This document shows, in pieces, positions 8,602 to 18,372 of a DNA stretch of 64,000 nt; within the stretch, counting starts at the first letter, position 1, and each line of letters begins with the position of its first letter. Origin of the DNA: an uncultured Alphaproteobacteria bacterium (GTDB lineage: Bacteria > Pseudomonadota > Alphaproteobacteria > Thalassobaculales > Thalassobaculaceae); assembly GCA_902629125.1 (NCBI GenBank), contig CACOPQ010000004.1, positions 62,001-126,000 of the forward strand, written 5' to 3'. The translations under genes were made by a program, and so were the position numbers. Below the pieces are notes generated by a model that was not told the DNA's origin, searched no databases, and saw only the letters and a list, made by a program, of their open reading frames with translations.

Positions 8602-10359
8602 CTAATCTCCAATCACGAGTCCTTCTCGCCTTGGGTCGGCGGCACCAACTAAAGTTCCATCATCGTTTATTTGTATCATCTGAATGCCACTATTTAAGTT
8701 CCGCACCTTTATTTGGTGCCCAAGTTGGCTTAACCCTTTTTTTAAGCCCAACGCATCCGACGCTTCTTCAAGTTCGGTTACGCCATTTCTATTGACAACA
8801 TGACCTGAGTTTATGGCGGACTGAAGGTCCATTCCCCAATCCAAAACTGAAATTATTGTCTTCGCTACATAAGATATAATTCGTGATCCACCTGGAGAAC
8901 CAAGTAATAAATATGGTTTATTATTTTTTAAAACGATGGTTGGAGACATTGAACTTCTGGGTCTTTTACCACCTTCAACACGATTTGCGATCAGCCCATC
9001 CTTTTTCTTCGGAACAAACGCAAAATCTGTCATCTCATTATTGAGTAAAAATCCACCAGCTATTAATCGACTGCCGAAACCTGTTTCTATCGTAGAGGTT
9101 AATGAGAGTGAATTGCCATAACTATCAACCACTGAAAAGTGCGTAGTCCCAACACTCTCTTTATGCTGATGCAATTGTCGCAGTAACTCCTCAGAACCAG
9201 GCGGGGCTCCTGGTTTAGCCTTTTCAATGGGAGCTCTAGCAATTTTTGTAAATCGCTCTTTCAAATAAGCTTTATCCATCAGGCCCTGACTAGGAACGGA
9301 AACAAAATCACTATCAGCAATATATAAATTACGATCAGCATATGCCAATTTTGATGCTTCAATGAATAAATGCATTCCTTCGACGCTGCGCCCAATGTCC
9401 TTAAGTTGAGCGTTTTCCAGAATGCCTAGAATAAGGCCAACTGTTAGCCCACCGGAACTCGGTGGCCCCATTCCACAGATTTTATAATCTCTATACGGCA
9501 AGCAAACCGGTGTTCGTTCTTTAACCTCGTAGCGTTCAAGATCGGATTCCTCCATTATACCGGGATTCACCCTACTCGACTTAACAGTTCTCACAATTTG
9601 ATCACCTATCACGCCGTGATAGAGCGCTTTGGACCCGTGTTGGGAAATTATTTTGAACGTCTGTGCAAGCTTTTTATTTCGAATTATTTCACCGGGTGAA
9701 TATTCTGAACCATCTTTTTTAAAAAATATGTTCTGCGTATCGTCAAAGAACTTCAGCTTTTTCAATCTTGCTCTTTTTATAGACTTCGCAAGTCGACTCG
9801 ATACTGGAAATCCATTTGCAGCCAAATCAATTGCCGGTTCAAAAAGCTCCCTCCAAGCGATTGAGCCAAAGTTTAGGTGAAGTTTTTCCAAGAGAGCCAA
9901 CGTCCCTGGAACGCCCACTGAAAGTCCCCCCGGAACCACATCCCAGAACTGTCGTTTCATACCATCTTTATCGAGAAACATATCCGCTGTAGCCGATTTT
10001 GGCGCTGTTTCTCGACCATCATATGACTCTAATTTTTTTTCCCGCGCGTTCCAGTATAAAGCAAAAGCGCCACCACCTATGCCCGAAGATTGCGGTTCTA
10101 CTACGTTTAATGCCAACTGGATCGCTATTGCTGCGTCAGCTGCTGTACCACCCTTTTTAAGTATTTCGAAGCCCACTTTAGAAGCGATTGGATGTGCGGT
10201 CGCTACCATTATGGACCTTCCTACAATTTGCTGGCTTTCTTGACGCCCGAAGCCTTCTTCTGGTTGTGGTCTCTTAGTATCCGCAAAACTATTGGAGAAA
10301 ATCATTAAACTTACGCCAACTTGGCAAAATAAATATTTAAAGATGTGATTTTTGAACAT
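8602..10359 (-). CDS. ggt: Gamma-glutamyltransferase (periplasmic, self-processing)
   Basis: A 585-residue Ntn-hydrolase proenzyme. Residues 1-26 form a signal peptide (basic start, hydrophobic core, SFA before the cut). The autocatalytic nucleophile is T405 in VGTTHFSVVD, preceding the small subunit; the N-terminal VATAHPIASKVGFEILKKGG and QSSGIGGGAF and the C-terminal GGKRPRSSMSPTIV, with LLLGSPGGSRI, are family signatures. It cleaves gamma-glutamyl bonds of glutathione and related compounds in the periplasm, releasing glutamate, and may also act as a cephalosporin-acylase-type amidase. It is the first gene of the minus-strand group and is divergent from the second LLM gene. Confidence 0.95.
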   Translation of the reverse strand: MFKNHIFKYLFCQVGVSLMIFSNSFADTKRPQPEEGFGRQESQQIVGRSIMVATAHPIASKVGFEILKKGGTAADAAIAIQLALNVVEPQSSGIGGGAFALYWNAREKKLESYDGRETAPKSATADMFLDKDGMKRQFWDVVPGGLSVGVPGTLALLEKLHLNFGSIAWRELFEPAIDLAANGFPVSSRLAKSIKRARLKKLKFFDDTQNIFFKKDGSEYSPGEIIRNKKLAQTFKIISQHGSKALYHGVIGDQIVRTVKSSRVNPGIMEESDLERYEVKERTPVCLPYRDYKICGMGPPSSGGLTVGLILGILENAQLKDIGRSVEGMHLFIEASKLAYADRNLYIADSDFVSVPSQGLMDKAYLKERFTKIARAPIEKAKPGAPPGSEELLRQLHQHKESVGTTHFSVVDSYGNSLSLTSTIETGFGSRLIAGGFLLNNEMTDFAFVPKKKDGLIANRVEGGKRPRSSMSPTIVLKNNKPYLLLGSPGGSRIISYVAKTIISVLDWGMDLQSAINSGHVVNRNGVTELEEASDALGLKKGLSQLGHQIKVRNLNSGIQMIQINDDGTLVGAADPRREGLVIGD

Positions 10360-10456
10360 AAGGTGAGTACTTGGTAAAGTTAGCGGAATTGAAAGTATGT
10401 CATAATTTAATGATCAAATTGCGATACGTCACGAAATATTACACGGGAAAATTTTA

Positions 10457-11326
10457 ATGAAATTTGGACTTCGGTACCTAAACACAGGCCCTAATGTTGA
10501 TCCAACTAAAGCTATAGCAATCGCTCAGGCGGCGGAAGAAGTCGGCTTCGAGAGTGTTTGGACAGTTGATCATGTTGTTATCCCGCAGGATTACAAATCA
10601 GCCTATCCCTATTCGCAGTCACGCAGACTAGGGGATGGGACTGAAAATATCGACTTACCCGATCCCTTAATTTACATGGCCTATTTGGCGGCCGCGACAA
10701 CAAAAATCAGACTTGCCACCGGAATTTTAATTGTTCCTCAAAGAAGCCCCGTTGTGACAGCCAAGCAGCTTGGAACGCTCGACTATATGTCTGGCGGTAG
10801 AATAGACCTCGGCATTGGTGTTGGATGGCTAGAAGAAGAATTTCAAGCTATTGGTGTACCATTTGAAAAAAGGGGCAAAAGAACGGACGAATGTATCACC
10901 GCAATGCGAGCCCTTTGGAAAGATGAAATTGCTGAGTTCCATGGAGATCTAATAAACTTTGGACCGGTTTTTTGTCGGCCGCAACCAATTAACAAGGCCA
11001 TCCCAATAATAGTTGGTGGGCATAGTAAAGCTGCAGCTATTCGAGCTGGCAGAATTGGAGATGGTTTTTTCCCTGCCCGTGGATGCCCTGAAGACCTTTT
11101 TTCACTTGTAAAAAGTACTGCACGGGACTGTGGGAGAGATCCAGATGAAGTAGAATTTACTGTTTCAGTCCCAGATGATTTAAGCGCGATACCAGAAATG
11201 GCCAAGTTGGGCGTTAAGAGAATATTGATCCCATCAAGTGCGATGGGCGGAACGAGTAAGTGGGCCAGCAACCCTGATGAAGTTTTTGCTTTAAAGGACC
11301 TGATACAAAAATATACGGATATATAG
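10457..11326 (+). CDS. LLM class F420-type oxidoreductase (TIGR03619-like)
   Basis: A 289-residue luciferase-like TIM-barrel protein. EVGFESVWTVDHVVIP, KIRLATGILIVPQRSPVVTAK (in two adjacent parts), GRIDLGIGVGWLEEEF and RPQPINKAIPIIVGGHS match the Rv2161c-like group of presumed F420-dependent oxidoreductases. It is shorter than, and only distantly similar to, the LLM enzyme at 7487-8575, so the two are not a recent duplication. Whether F420 or FMN is used cannot be decided here. It heads a plus-strand pair with the MFS transporter about 90 bases downstream. Confidence 0.88.
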   Translation: MKFGLRYLNTGPNVDPTKAIAIAQAAEEVGFESVWTVDHVVIPQDYKSAYPYSQSRRLGDGTENIDLPDPLIYMAYLAAATTKIRLATGILIVPQRSPVVTAKQLGTLDYMSGGRIDLGIGVGWLEEEFQAIGVPFEKRGKRTDECITAMRALWKDEIAEFHGDLINFGPVFCRPQPINKAIPIIVGGHSKAAAIRAGRIGDGFFPARGCPEDLFSLVKSTARDCGRDPDEVEFTVSVPDDLSAIPEMAKLGVKRILIPSSAMGGTSKWASNPDEVFALKDLIQKYTDI

Positions 11327-11415
11327 AAAAGGGCCATTGTAAGCTGTTTTCTGTAACAGTGACGTCAGTAAAGTTTCGTTAATCACTTACCAACCACTTT
11401 TTTAAACGCATAGAG

Positions 11416-12663
11416 ATGAAATCCAAACCGTTGAGCTATACTGCTCTTATAAAGCACTCCCCCCACCTTCTCATATTTGGCTTCTTGATGACCTTTTCCT
11501 CAAGTCTTGGTCAGACGTTTTTTATTGGTGCTTTCGGTCCCAGTATTCAAAATGAATTTGAACTAAGTCACAGTGAATGGGGTAGTATCTACATGATTGG
11601 CACCGTTCTGAGCGCAGTATGCTTACCATGGACGGGACAACTGATCGACAGATTCAAGTTAAAAAACTATACATTTTTTGTTTTCTTAGGCCTTTGCGCA
11701 TCTGGACTATTTATTTCAATTGTACCAATCGCTTGGCTGCTAATACCGGTGATATTCTGCCTCAGGCAATCGGGCCAAGGTTTAACCAGTCATATTGCTG
11801 TCACAACGATGGCGAAATATTTTTCAATTAATAGAGGAAAATCTATAGCCATTGCGGCCTTAGGCTATGCTGTCGGCGAATCTTTTCTTCCATTGCTAGT
11901 GGTATTAGCCATCTCAATCTTTAGTTGGCGACAAACATATGGAATAGCAACTGGATTATTATTTCTAATTTTTTTCCCACTTGTTATGTGGCTGTTATCC
12001 AGGTCGAGCAATAACAGTTTAAAAAATCCCGACGAGAATACAGCAACATACAAAAAAGAGTCAGAATTTGTAAAAAGTTGGACTAGGCGAGAAATGCTTC
12101 ATCACTGGCGCTTTTATTTGATAATGCCAGCAGTGATCGCACCCTCCTTCATCGGGACCGGGCTATTTTTTCATCATTTAACTCTCGCCGATGCAAAAGG
12201 CTGGAGCGCAATTTGGATTACTGGAAGCTACTGGGTCTACGCGGTCGGCTCTGTAGCGGCCTCATTATTTTTTGGACCATTAATTGACAGAATTAGTGCT
12301 GTTAAAGCAGTACCACTATTTCTCATTCCAAAAATAGCGGCTTTACTCATTATTTGGAATTTTTCCAATCCCTATTGGGCTTGGCCATATCTTCTACTCC
12401 TCGGCTTGAATGTAGGCATGATGTATACAGGAATAACTGCTCTATGGGCAGAATTGTATGGCCCAAAATACCTTGGTAGTATCCGTTCTTTTGTCGTGGC
12501 CATTACCGTCTTAGCTTCTGCCCTTGGCCCCCCATGCATGGGATTTTTAATCGACGGTAACATATCAGTTGAATCTATTTGCTTTATATTTGCCTCCTAT
12601 TGCACAGGTGCTGCCGTTTTAATAAAAATTGGTCTCGCAAACGTTAAACCTCAACAATCTTAA
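11416..12663 (+). CDS. Major facilitator superfamily transporter
   Basis: A 415-residue inner-membrane protein with about twelve hydrophobic segments in two halves separated by a charged loop near residue 200. FIGAFGPSIQNEFELSHSEW and the loop QLIDRFKLKN after helix 2, echoed by GPLIDRISAVK in the second half, are MFS signatures; the overall type resembles organic-acid or drug carriers. It likely imports or exports a substrate of the neighbouring enzymes; nothing identifies it. Its stop codon ends exactly where the convergent iron-ADH gene's stop begins, with no gap. Confidence 0.88.
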   Translation: MKSKPLSYTALIKHSPHLLIFGFLMTFSSSLGQTFFIGAFGPSIQNEFELSHSEWGSIYMIGTVLSAVCLPWTGQLIDRFKLKNYTFFVFLGLCASGLFISIVPIAWLLIPVIFCLRQSGQGLTSHIAVTTMAKYFSINRGKSIAIAALGYAVGESFLPLLVVLAISIFSWRQTYGIATGLLFLIFFPLVMWLLSRSSNNSLKNPDENTATYKKESEFVKSWTRREMLHHWRFYLIMPAVIAPSFIGTGLFFHHLTLADAKGWSAIWITGSYWVYAVGSVAASLFFGPLIDRISAVKAVPLFLIPKIAALLIIWNFSNPYWAWPYLLLLGLNVGMMYTGITALWAELYGPKYLGSIRSFVVAITVLASALGPPCMGFLIDGNISVESICFIFASYCTGAAVLIKIGLANVKPQQS

Positions 12664-13824
12664 TCATTCTGCTAATTTTAAAATTTCAAGAACATCCGAA
12701 GGACCATTGATTTTCCTTGGGTTGTGCGGGACCCACGGCGTCCCCATAGCCTTTTCCGCAATCGATGCAAAGTCTTTCGCGTTAATATCAACATCAGAGA
12801 GCCGAGTTGGCATGCCCAAGTCTCGAATTAACTTCTCTAACAGCTCGCTCGCAGATGTTCCAGGATCCCCCATGGCCTGGGAAACTCTAACTTGCCGGGG
12901 ATAGTTCGCTGTTTCATTCCATCGCATAACCGCTGGCAACATGATGCAAGATGTGTGGCCGTGGGGAATATTGAAGGCAGCTCCAAGAACATAACCTATG
13001 CCATGACTAGCACCCATCGGTACACCGCTGGCAAGCGGAGCCATTGACATCCATGTGCCTAGTTGACAGCTTAAACGCGCCTCTAAATCACTGGGATTGT
13101 TTTTTACCGATATCAATCCAGAAGATAATAATGATAATCCCTGAATAGCTTGCGCGTCACCAAAGGGATGAGAGCGCATCGAACAAATTCCCTCAACGCA
13201 ATGATCAACTGCCCGAATTCCCGTTGACAAAAACAACCACTCGGGTGTGTGAATTGTGGGAGCTGGATCAAGGATAACGACTTTAGGCATGATACCAGGG
13301 TGCCTAAATAATTCTTTTGTTTTGGAAGACTCATCTGTTACGCCAGAAATTGCACTAAATTCACCACCTGATAATGTGGTTGGTATTGTAATTTGTGGAA
13401 TTGACGGGCCAATTAGTGTACCGCCGTCTACACTGTTGCCATTGCGCAGCTCATCGAGCTTGCTTACTTCGGTTATATTATTTGAAATACAAAGCGCAAT
13501 AGCCTTGGCAGCATCTGTCAGAGACCCGCCACCAAAAGTAACGATCAGGTCCGCTTCTTTTTCCATTGCCAGTTTTGTTGCCGCGACGACGTCCTTCCGC
13601 GGTGTATGCGGAGACATATCGAAAAATTCACCAACACATTTATTTCCAAGGCTTCTGCGGATTTTTTCTATTTCATCTGTATTACGGTTTAAAGTACCAC
13701 TCGCTAAAAGAAAAACACGATTTGCATCGTAATTCTTTATTTCTTCTAGCAATGCTTCATTAGCAGGACGGCCAAAAGTTACTGCGTCCATCCGTCCAAA
13801 AGCTACTCTACCTTTTAATTCCAA
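12664..13824 (-). CDS. Iron-containing alcohol dehydrogenase / maleylacetate reductase family protein
   Basis: A 386-residue two-domain dehydrogenase. The NAD(P) loop GGGSLTDAAKAIAL, ITIPTTLSGGEFSAISGVTD and NIPHGHTSCIMLP match the maleylacetate-reductase branch of the iron-ADH superfamily. The segment that normally carries the Asp-x-x-x-His metal ligands reads AVDHCVEG, so the spacing is unlike canonical iron alcohol dehydrogenases, as expected for metal-poor maleylacetate reductases. In aromatic catabolism these reduce maleylacetate to 3-oxoadipate. The start is TTG, supported by GGGAGG six bases upstream. No ring-cleavage dioxygenase gene is adjacent. Confidence 0.85.
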   Translation of the reverse strand: MELKGRVAFGRMDAVTFGRPANEALLEEIKNYDANRVFLLASGTLNRNTDEIEKIRRSLGNKCVGEFFDMSPHTPRKDVVAATKLAMEKEADLIVTFGGGSLTDAAKAIALCISNNITEVSKLDELRNGNSVDGGTLIGPSIPQITIPTTLSGGEFSAISGVTDESSKTKELFRHPGIMPKVVILDPAPTIHTPEWLFLSTGIRAVDHCVEGICSMRSHPFGDAQAIQGLSLLSSGLISVKNNPSDLEARLSCQLGTWMSMAPLASGVPMGASHGIGYVLGAAFNIPHGHTSCIMLPAVMRWNETANYPRQVRVSQAMGDPGTSASELLEKLIRDLGMPTRLSDVDINAKDFASIAEKAMGTPWVPHNPRKINGPSDVLEILKLAE

Positions 13825-13956
13825 TGGATACCTCCCGCTTAAATTTTTTATTTTTGAAATAGATTACTATAAAAAAATGTTCTAGATCATGGCCTCAATT
13901 CAAAAACAACTCAAAACAGAATAAAGAAGAGCAAGTGGTATGCAATTAATATAAAG

Positions 13957-14493
13957 TCATGTACTAAAGCGCAAATCAACTTCAGTCCGGCGTTTATTCA
14001 ACGGTTTAAGAACCCGAACACTCGGCACTTCAAGTAACTGTTTTATGTCAGTCATAGAATTCACACACCCGAAGCCTCGTTTATCTATATCTTTATCGAG
14101 GCCAACGCTTTCTAACCAAACAATCTCAAGATTATTAACAGACGTCAGGTCGCATGCTTCTTCGATAATAATGAGATACTCATTAAAAGAAATATTTGGA
14201 GTCGTTTCTAAACCCTGAAATAAGTTTCTACTCCAATTATTCATTTTGGTTCGCCATTCACCCGTCCCCCCAGGGCCTGCATTATTTGTGTATGCATCAC
14301 TTTTGAAGAACTCTGGCCCATCAACATGGTGTAAGGCGACAAAAGGTGCTTTTGCATCGGACATGCACTCGAACCTCTGCGTTGCATGAAATCCAGGGAA
14401 TGTTAGAAGCATCTTTGTATGCTCTTCATACCACATATCCCAGTCCTTACGCCTATTTTTATCAATTAAATTCATTTCAACCATGTAAATCAT
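13957..14493 (-). CDS. Hypothetical protein with EthD-like dimeric alpha/beta-barrel N-terminus
   Basis: A 178-residue protein. The first half, with WYEEHTKMLLTFPGFHATQRF near residues 21-41, resembles EthD-type dimeric ferredoxin-like barrels, where a conserved Trp-x-x-x-His pattern precedes a Pro-Gly-Phe strand. The C-terminal third (from about residue 105) is less typical. No catalytic assignment can be made. It lies between the maleylacetate-reductase-like gene and a divergent TPR gene; similar barrel proteins in catabolic clusters bind or rearrange small aromatic or keto intermediates, but that role here is inference. Confidence 0.65.
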   Translation of the reverse strand: MIYMVEMNLIDKNRRKDWDMWYEEHTKMLLTFPGFHATQRFECMSDAKAPFVALHHVDGPEFFKSDAYTNNAGPGGTGEWRTKMNNWSRNLFQGLETTPNISFNEYLIIIEEACDLTSVNNLEIVWLESVGLDKDIDKRGFGCVNSMTDIKQLLEVPSVRVLKPLNKRRTEVDLRFST

Positions 14494-14671
14494 GAATAAC
14501 CCCGCCTATAGATGATCATATTGAGTGCTCGATAAACCTATCGCTGATTTAAAAAGCTCTTACATCCAAATAAACCTTTTATTTTATTCTGCGACTTGTT
14601 TAGTTGAGTTAACCAGATATTATTTTTATTCTAAAAATTGAGCTATAATATAGCAAAATCTCGGGGGTTCC

Positions 14672-15967
14672 ATGGTTTTAAAAGACAGATATGATTTACA
14701 AATATCAACATCTTCTGACGGCGCTCGACAGGCTTATATTGAAGCAGTTGACGCAATTTTATCAGCGACGGGAAATGTTGAAAATGCGCTGGACAAATGC
14801 ATTAATGCTGATCCAAACTTTGCTCTAGCGTACTCTGCAAAAGCCCGAATACTTCAACTTAAAGGGCAAATGCCCGATGCAAAACAATCTGCCGAGAAGG
14901 CAGTTGAGTTAGCAGCCAATGCAACGGACCGAGAACGACAACACGCACAGATTTTCCAGCTACTTACAAGTGGACGGGGGCCAGCTGGACTAGAACTTAT
15001 TCGAAAACACGTCAACGAGCATCCCACCGACGCGTTTGCTCTAGCACCTGCATGCAGTGTTTTCGGACTAATAGGGTTCAGTGGGCGTGTTGATCGAGAA
15101 AATGAACAAGTTGAGCTTTTAAGGCCATTAGCTGGCGCATATGGCGACGATTGGTGGTTTGCAACCGTTTATGGTTTCGCCCTTGTAGAAGTTGGGGAGT
15201 GGGTGAAAGGGCGCGAAATGGTCGAAAATGCTCTAAAACAAAATCCAAGGAGTGCCCACACAGCACATGTTTGGGCCCATGCGCTTTATGAGGCAGGCGA
15301 AGATAAAGTGGTTGCGGATTATTTAGAAAAATGGCTGCCCGATTACGCTCTTGATAATTATCTTAGCTGCCACTGCTGGTGGCATTTCTGTTTATCGAAA
15401 CTAATGCTTGGAGAGCATGAAAGCGTTTTACCAATATACGAGAAATACTGTTCACCAAAAGTTTCCAATAGTCCCTCAATAAATGTATTTACCGACGGCG
15501 CCGCATTACTTTGGCGTTCAGAACTAGCCGGAATGGATAGATCTAAGAAACATTGGCAAGAACTACTCGAATTTAGAAAAAACAGCTTTCCGAAACCCAT
15601 GGTATTTGTTGATGCACACGGCGCATTACCGTCAATAGCGTTAAATGATCAAGAAGATGTCAATACATGGCATGACGCTTTAATTGAAGCTGGACAAAAA
15701 GAGAAATTACCCGCTGGTTTAGTCCCAGCAGAATTGGTAAAGGCCTTTATATCACATGCCCAAAAAGACTGGAGCAACGTGATAACCACATTAGAGCCAA
15801 TCGCAGATGAAGTGGTCAGAATTGGAGGGTCCAGGGCGCAACGAGACTTGATCCAAAACACCTATCTGTCCGCGCTAATAAATGATGGAAGAGTAGAAAC
15901 TGCGCGATCTTTTCTAAATAAGCAACACGACCGGCAGCCGTCGGTACCCTTGCAAAATTTTAACTAG
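14672..15967 (+). CDS. TTC38-like tetratricopeptide repeat protein
   Basis: A 431-residue helical protein without signal peptide. The order of features (early VDAILSATGNVENALDKCINADPNFALAYSAKA in pieces, a TPR-like ADAKQSAEKAVELA helix, HAWAHALYEAGE-like HVWAHALYEAGED near 200, and CHCWWHFCLSKLMLGE) matches the bacterial and eukaryotic TTC38 family. Its biochemical role is not established; bacterial homologues often neighbour catabolic hydrolases and dehydrogenases. A second, unrelated TPR protein lies at 46657-48285. The gene is divergent from the EthD-like gene and has a TATAATATA stretch about 25 bases before the ATG that could be a -10 element. Confidence 0.8.
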   Translation: MVLKDRYDLQISTSSDGARQAYIEAVDAILSATGNVENALDKCINADPNFALAYSAKARILQLKGQMPDAKQSAEKAVELAANATDRERQHAQIFQLLTSGRGPAGLELIRKHVNEHPTDAFALAPACSVFGLIGFSGRVDRENEQVELLRPLAGAYGDDWWFATVYGFALVEVGEWVKGREMVENALKQNPRSAHTAHVWAHALYEAGEDKVVADYLEKWLPDYALDNYLSCHCWWHFCLSKLMLGEHESVLPIYEKYCSPKVSNSPSINVFTDGAALLWRSELAGMDRSKKHWQELLEFRKNSFPKPMVFVDAHGALPSIALNDQEDVNTWHDALIEAGQKEKLPAGLVPAELVKAFISHAQKDWSNVITTLEPIADEVVRIGGSRAQRDLIQNTYLSALINDGRVETARSFLNKQHDRQPSVPLQNFN

Positions 15968-16004
15968 ATGACTTATTAAAGACACTAATTTAGAACTATG
16001 ATAA

Positions 16005-16619
16005 TCAAAATCCGAGTTTAACAATATTCCTTGAATTTACTGTTACATTATTAACTAGATGAACGTAATCCGAATTATTAGCCAGCAGATCGTAAGCTTT
16101 TTCTATCTGCTCCATCGACCTGTAAGAAACGGCTAAAAGTTCGTTGCCGGCATTTTCGCCGGTTATGATTGATCCTAATCTATATGTAAGTGCGCCAGTT
16201 CCCGAAAAGATTGGAGCGAGCTTATTTATTGATGTTAGCATGGACCTGTCCGTTTTTACCCTAGTCAGAACAAGATAACGCCCCTTCACTTTTAGATCCT
16301 GCTCGTAGCTTACAGGACTGTATTTAATGAAATTACTTGATTTAATAGAGGTCGTCTCTCCGTCAAATAACCTCTGATAATAGGAAGAGTCTTGATAAAT
16401 TTCAAAAGCGTGTTCGAAATCTCTTAACGTTGGATAATTTTCAAAATAAGCTAGCGCTCCAGCATATTTGCCAGTGGTAAGAACGCCAAAGTAAATTAAA
16501 GTATTAGTTACTTTGTCCTCTAGATAAGTCTTTAGTTGCCGACATAATTCTAAATTTCTAGGAAGGCATTTCGATTGACATTCTGCCACAGTGGTAATGC
16601 AGTAATTTGGTGATTTCAT
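16005..16619 (-). CDS. Hypothetical protein with two tandem dimeric-barrel-like repeats
   Basis: A 204-residue protein of unknown function with an internal duplication. TTGKYAGALAYFENYPTLRD near residue 50 and ITGENAGNELLAVSYRSMEQ near 150 follow the same pattern: Gly-x-x-Ala-Gly, a strand, then a helix ending in a Tyr-rich stretch (SSYYQRLF, NSDYVHLV). This is how two fused NIPSNAP/ABM-type ferredoxin-like barrels look. The ATG has a strong GGGAAGGG ribosome site. It is convergent with the TTC38-like gene and 71 bases upstream of mnmD's 3' end; the pair may be co-transcribed with nothing else. Confidence 0.65.
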   Translation of the reverse strand: MKSPNYCITTVAECQSKCLPRNLELCRQLKTYLEDKVTNTLIYFGVLTTGKYAGALAYFENYPTLRDFEHAFEIYQDSSYYQRLFDGETTSIKSSNFIKYSPVSYEQDLKVKGRYLVLTRVKTDRSMLTSINKLAPIFSGTGALTYRLGSIITGENAGNELLAVSYRSMEQIEKAYDLLANNSDYVHLVNNVTVNSRNIVKLGF

Positions 16620-16690
16620 AACCCTTCCCTTTTTTACTCAAACAGAACTAAACCATATTTGTATTTATTCAACAGATCTCCATAATCAGC

Positions 16691-17374
16691 TCAAGGACAA
16701 TACACCCCGGAAAGCATCTCCCTTTTCTTTCCAAACCCTGGCTGCTTTTTTATTTTAAACCCGTTCTCTCTAAGTCCCTTTTGTACCATTGAAGCAGATG
16801 TAAAAGTCGCATAGCTTGTTCCTTTACCGCTTAGACGTCTCATTTCATTGAAGAGCACCGGTGTCCACATAGCTGGATTTTTAGCAGGACTAAAACCATC
16901 TAGAAACCACACATCTGCCAGGATGTTTAGTTTAGGTAAAGCAATATTGATATCCTCTATGAATATGGTGATCTCCACGCTCCCCTCTTCGAAAAGAAGA
17001 TTGTAGCGGTCAGTAGTTGGTTTAGAGTAAACAGAGCAAAAACAACTTAAATAAGTCTCTAACTCAGTAAAATTTTTTAAACTGTCAGAAATCTGTTTAA
17101 CAGTAAGTGGAAAAGCCTCGATCGTGAAAAATCTGAGTTTACTAGTTTTTGGTTGCGTTTCACGCCAAGCCTTCCAAGTGGCAAGAAAATTCAATCCAGT
17201 ACCAAAGCCCGTTTCAATTATAGTAAAGTCCTCTCTCCGCTCCCAAGCCTGCGGCAGACCATTTCCTCGCAAAAAGACATACTCTGTCTCAGCCAAGCCA
17301 TTCTCCGAAGAAAAATACACATCATCAAAATTTGGCGAAAACGGTGTCCCGTCTTCTCTTACATCAAATTCCAA
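16691..17374 (-). CDS. mnmD: tRNA (mnm5s2U34)-methyltransferase MnmD
   Basis: A 227-residue SAM-dependent methyltransferase equal to the N-terminal domain of bifunctional MnmC. FDDVYFSSENGLAETEYVFL (16-35), then GNGLP and the SAM motif IIETGFGTGLNFLATW, plus VWFLDGFSPAKNP, are diagnostic. It methylates the 5-aminomethyl group of wobble uridine 34 in tRNAs such as Lys, Glu, Gln and Arg(UCU). The FAD oxidase half (MnmC2) is absent, as in many bacteria. The start is TTG at 17374; an out-of-frame 22-codon reading frame (ATG at about 17444) ends just upstream and might couple translation. Confidence 0.9.
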   Translation of the reverse strand: MEFDVREDGTPFSPNFDDVYFSSENGLAETEYVFLRGNGLPQAWERREDFTIIETGFGTGLNFLATWKAWRETQPKTSKLRFFTIEAFPLTVKQISDSLKNFTELETYLSCFCSVYSKPTTDRYNLLFEEGSVEITIFIEDINIALPKLNILADVWFLDGFSPAKNPAMWTPVLFNEMRRLSGKGTSYATFTSASMVQKGLRENGFKIKKQPGFGKKREMLSGVYCP

Positions 17375-17525
17375 GTCAGAGCCCTTCTCTTGTATATGAG
17401 GTTATTTTCTTATCAGACATTTTGATCAGTTTGTTTGGCTCCATTTCGTTTCTAGTAATCTAAAGTAGCCCAGGTTATTAATGGTTTTGTATTAATATAC
17501 TATTGGACAAACTTAAAGCTAACGT

Positions 17526-18371
17526 TTGGTAACTTTTAGCAAACCGGGAGCAGCCAGAGTGATTACCCATAAAGGAAAAAAAATAGATTACATTGAGTAT
17601 GGAGAAGGTCCAGCGATACTATTTATTCCCGGCTCATTCAGCACTCCTTCCGCTTGGAGCGCAGTACAAAGATCAATGCCCCCATATTACCGTTTTATCA
17701 GTACTAGCCTTTGTGGATATGGTTCTACCGAAGAATTACGAAGCACTGATAACTATGGAATGAACAATCTAATTGATATTATCGAAGCAGTAGTAGAGAA
17801 AATTGGACAGCCCGTCCATTTAGTAGGACACTCGTTCGGTGGAATGGTGGCATTAGCTAGCGCCCTGTCGGATAGGTTCGAAATTCTCAGCATATCAACA
17901 TTTGAGGCAAATCCTATAACACTTATTGATACCTACAGACATCGTTATTTATTTGAAGAAACGATAAAAATTAAGGATGAGTTTGAGGCGGCATTTAACG
18001 CGCAGAACAAAGATGCCGCAAGAATTATAATAGATTTTTGGGGTGGCAATGGCTCTTTTGATTCAATGCCCAATTCCGTGCAACAATATTGTCGAAAAAC
18101 AGCTTATAACAATGTGCTAGATTGGTACACTGCCCTTAGCTTCAGAGCGAAAGCTGATGACTACGCCAAGCTCTCTATGCCAGTGTTATTAGTGAGAGGT
18201 GCTCACGCTAATACCCAGATGGTGCAGATTACAAAGACTTTGCAAGCCTGCATACCCAACCAAAGCTCTGTAATAATACGTGACTCTGCGCATTTTTTAA
18301 TTACATCTCATGCAGCTGAGTGTGCACAAATCTTAGCTGATTTTTTAAATTGCTTTAAAAGACAAATTTGA
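17526..18371 (+). CDS. Alpha/beta hydrolase
   Basis: A 281-residue alpha/beta-hydrolase-fold protein. The nucleophile elbow is GHSFGG with S103, the oxyanion region is FIPGSFSTPSAW (34-45), and the catalytic histidine lies in RDSAHFLI near residue 258. It hydrolyses an ester, amide or C-C bond in the cytosol; the substrate is unknown. The start is TTG at 17526; a GTG eleven codons on is possible. It is divergent from mnmD, and directly behind it, overlapping its stop in another frame, lies a decayed peroxiredoxin-like gene. Confidence 0.85.
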   Translation: MVTFSKPGAARVITHKGKKIDYIEYGEGPAILFIPGSFSTPSAWSAVQRSMPPYYRFISTSLCGYGSTEELRSTDNYGMNNLIDIIEAVVEKIGQPVHLVGHSFGGMVALASALSDRFEILSISTFEANPITLIDTYRHRYLFEETIKIKDEFEAAFNAQNKDAARIIIDFWGGNGSFDSMPNSVQQYCRKTAYNNVLDWYTALSFRAKADDYAKLSMPVLLVRGAHANTQMVQITKTLQACIPNQSSVIIRDSAHFLITSHAAECAQILADFLNCFKRQI

Positions 18372-18372
18372 T

